Source: Arcobacter suis CECT 7833
GTDB lineage: Bacteria > Campylobacterota > Campylobacteria > Campylobacterales > Arcobacteraceae
Direction: 5' to 3'
DNA: 64,000 bases
NCBI RefSeq assembly: GCF_003544815.1
Contig: NZ_CP032100.1
Coordinates: forward strand, 62,001 to 126,000
Below, piece after piece: positions 62,151-64,000 of this stretch. The translations under genes were made by a program, and so were the position numbers. The notes beneath the pieces are model-generated. The model saw only the letters and a list, made by a program, of their open reading frames with translations. It made no database searches and was not told where the DNA came from. Numbering within the stretch: position 1 is the first letter of the stretch; every line of letters begins with the position of its first letter.

Positions 62151-64000
62151 TCATTTAAGAATTACTTTGTTTCTTCCTGCTGCTTTTGCCATATATAGGG
62201 CTTCATCTGCTCTTTTAATAGTGTTATTTATTGGTTCATTTTTTTCATATAATGTTCCTCCAAAACTACAAGTTATTTTTGGAAGATTGTCAATTTTATT
62301 ATTTTCTATTATTTTTCTTAGATTTTCAAGTGCAATTTTAAGTCCATTTTCTGAAGAAACTTTTAATATCATAATAAATTCTTCTCCACCCCAACGAATT
62401 AATATATCATCATTTCTTGAATATTTTTCTACGTTTGATACAAGAGTTACTAAAATCTTGTCTCCAACATCATGTCCAAAAGTATCATTTATTTTTTTAA
62501 AATTATCTATATCTATCATCCCTAAACCAAAATACATCTCATCATTTTCAAAAGTCTCAATAAGTCTTTTATAGTTATTCTCAAAAAATTCTCTATTATA
62601 TGCATTTGTTAATTTATCTCTTAATACTTTTTGTTCTAATTCAAGATTTGCAAGCATTGTTTCACTAATATCAGTAAAACTAACTATATAAATAGCATCT
62701 TCAAATTTATTAATTGTTACAGAAAAAGCATAAGTTATTCCATCAATTCCTTTAATTGCAACAACTCTTTTTCTATGACTCAAGGTTTGAATTATATTAA
62801 CCCAATTTTCATTTTCATTCACAAAAGATAAATTAAAAAACTTTTCATCTTCTATAAATAAATCACTAATACATTTGTGATTTATTTTGTATTCTTCAAT
62901 ATTTTTAAATCCTAAAAAATTGAAGAATTTTTTATTTGCAAATTCAATATTTTTTCCGTTTGTTAAAATTACTATATTATCTTGTGTATCTATAAATTTG
63001 TAAAGTTTATCATAGGCAATTTTTTGTGAAGTTATATCACTAATTACTCCTTCAAAATAACTATGATTTTCATCACTGATTAATTGAAGATTATCATTTA
63101 TCCAAATAATTCTTCCATCTTTTGAAATAATTCTATATTCTAAATCAATATTTAAAACATTATTTTTAATCATTGAATCTATACTTTTATGAACCACAGC
63201 TAGATCACTTGGATGAATAATATTTGCAAAAGATATTACTTTATTGAATTTTATTTCATCAATTTTGTAACCAGTTATTGTTTCAATAGCATTATTTATA
63301 TAAAGCATCGTAAAATCGTCATCAATTTCACATCTATAAATAATATCAGGAATATGAGAAACTAAAGATTCAAATTGTTCTTTAGATTTTTTTATTTTTA
63401 GTTGATAAAGTTTAATACTTGTAATGTCATGAATTGTTCCTAAAGATTGAACTACATCACCATATTCATCAAAAGTATGTCTGCATTCTTCTTCTACATA
63501 TTTTATTTCACCAGTTTTTGTAATAATTCTATGTTCAACTTGATAATTTGTTTTATTTTTAATTGAATTCATATAGGCTTTATCTACTTTTTTTATATCT
63601 TCAGGATGAATATATCTTAAAAAATTCTCATAACTAGCTTCAAACTCTTGAGGACTAAATCCAAAGATATGATAAACTTCATCACTCCATTTAAGATTAT
63701 TTCCTAAAATATCAAATTCCCAATATCCAAGTTGAGCAATTTTTTGTACTTCTTTTAAAACATTATCTTTTTTTGAAAGCTGAGTTTTCGTTTTATCAAT
63801 TCTGTAAATAAAATAAATCATACCCATTGTTAAAAATATTAAAATAGCTAGAAATAAAAAATATTGTGTAATAAAATCTTGTAAATCATTATGTTTATTA
63901 GAGATTATTATATATGCAATAGTTTGATTTGTAATGGCATTCTTTACTGGTAAATATGTAGTTATATAATAATCACCATTGTATTTATTGTAAAAATTAA
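62151..64000 (-). CDS. Multi-PAS diguanylate cyclase with extracytoplasmic sensor, 5' end outside the window
   Basis: A membrane-bound enzyme predicted to make cyclic di-GMP. The frame stays open to the window edge. The visible N-terminal part has Cache-like sequence (NGDYYITTYLPVKNA), then one transmembrane helix, crossing the Met at 63827. Three or four PAS/PAC repeats follow (YWEFDILGNNLKWSDEVYHI, the YRIISKDGRIIWIND type, and a third with FLGFKNIEEYK). The C-terminal GGDEF domain has the active motif RWGGEEF and DTFGHDVGDKIL. No EAL domain is present. It lies directly beyond the attR-like repeat, so it is host sequence flanking the element. Confidence 0.9.
   Translation of the reverse strand, partial: NFYNKYNGDYYITTYLPVKNAITNQTIAYIIISNKHNDLQDFITQYFLFLAILIFLTMGMIYFIYRIDKTKTQLSKKDNVLKEVQKIAQLGYWEFDILGNNLKWSDEVYHIFGFSPQEFEASYENFLRYIHPEDIKKVDKAYMNSIKNKTNYQVEHRIITKTGEIKYVEEECRHTFDEYGDVVQSLGTIHDITSIKLYQLKIKKSKEQFESLVSHIPDIIYRCEIDDDFTMLYINNAIETITGYKIDEIKFNKVISFANIIHPSDLAVVHKSIDSMIKNNVLNIDLEYRIISKDGRIIWINDNLQLISDENHSYFEGVISDITSQKIAYDKLYKFIDTQDNIVILTNGKNIEFANKKFFNFLGFKNIEEYKINHKCISDLFIEDEKFFNLSFVNENENWVNIIQTLSHRKRVVAIKGIDGITYAFSVTINKFEDAIYIVSFTDISETMLANLELEQKVLRDKLTNAYNREFFENNYKRLIETFENDEMYFGLGMIDIDNFKKINDTFGHDVGDKILVTLVSNVEKYSRNDDILIRWGGEEFIMILKVSSENGLKIALENLRKIIENNKIDNLPKITCSFGGTLYEKNEPINNTIKRADEALYMAKAAGRNKVILK

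Noticed and set aside
62167-62574. 135-codon rightward frame
   Set aside because: It is antisense to the GGDEF domain, which has all its catalytic motifs on the other strand.

Overview
The window is low-GC chromosomal DNA from a member of the Campylobacterota, most likely Arcobacter or Aliarcobacter. This rests on the AT-rich codon use, on HQW-type sensor kinases, and on gene orders I know from Campylobacter and Helicobacter: kdsD-rnj-rsmA; hom-aminotransferase-periplasmic protein-rlmB-rsmI-rpmE; miaA next to mqnP; lutABC with lctP. No species call is possible from sequence reading alone. Most of the window is ordinary core genome, densely packed with overlapping genes and short gaps. The right end carries a small integrated element that is not ordinary.

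Layout. 1-1737: the start of a leftward gene, an OmpA-type envelope protein and a membrane-anchored helix-hairpin-helix protein. 1750-6020 (minus): acuI, gpsA, gatB and a SurA-like chaperone. 6094-16404 (minus): a lactate module made of an FAD/Fe-S D-lactate-type dehydrogenase, the lactate permease lctP, a two-component system and lutCBA. 16466-19471: a methyltransferase and dCMP deaminase (minus), then accB-accC (plus). 19712-26917 (plus): a DEAD-box helicase with an RGD-rich tail, a PiT phosphate transporter, an AEC transporter, asnB, a NifX-like protein and bluB. 26937-29660 (minus): a Phd-like protein with a soluble succinate dehydrogenase/fumarate reductase pair. 29988-37563 (minus): phoH-PIN, hemJ, rarA, an rRNA pseudouridine synthase, kdsD, rnj and rsmA.

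37637-42552 (plus): hisF, a SIMPL-like protein, a nucleoside-phosphorylase-like protein, rlmN, a 33-residue membrane peptide, gltX and an RRM protein. 42633-51131 (plus): a copper/silver module with a CusRS-like two-component system, a Met-rich YtkA-like protein, a TolC-family channel, an adaptor, and a CusA pump with the three metal-relay methionines correctly spaced; YceI and a secreted Cys-rich repeat peptide follow. 51160-58729 (minus): a MATE pump, hom, an aminotransferase, a periplasmic protein, rlmB, rsmI, rpmE, miaA and a small lipoprotein. 58820-59680 (plus): mqnP.

59739-62105 is the most unusual part. A tRNA-Arg(TCG) gene has 17 bp of its 3' half repeated exactly 2.3 kb downstream, as expected of attL and attR. 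Just inside the tRNA lies the N-terminal stub of a tyrosine integrase. The only intact gene between the repeats encodes a secreted protein with a signal peptide, an almost perfect eukaryotic-type ubiquitin (62 of the first 72 residues identical to human ubiquitin by my count), a helical and Thr/Ala-rich linker, and a C-terminal autotransporter beta-barrel. The predicted result is ubiquitin displayed on the cell surface with its natural Met1 at the amino end and without the conjugating Gly-Gly tail. I regard this as the best candidate for an undescribed system here. The window ends inside a large PAS-GGDEF sensor gene (minus).
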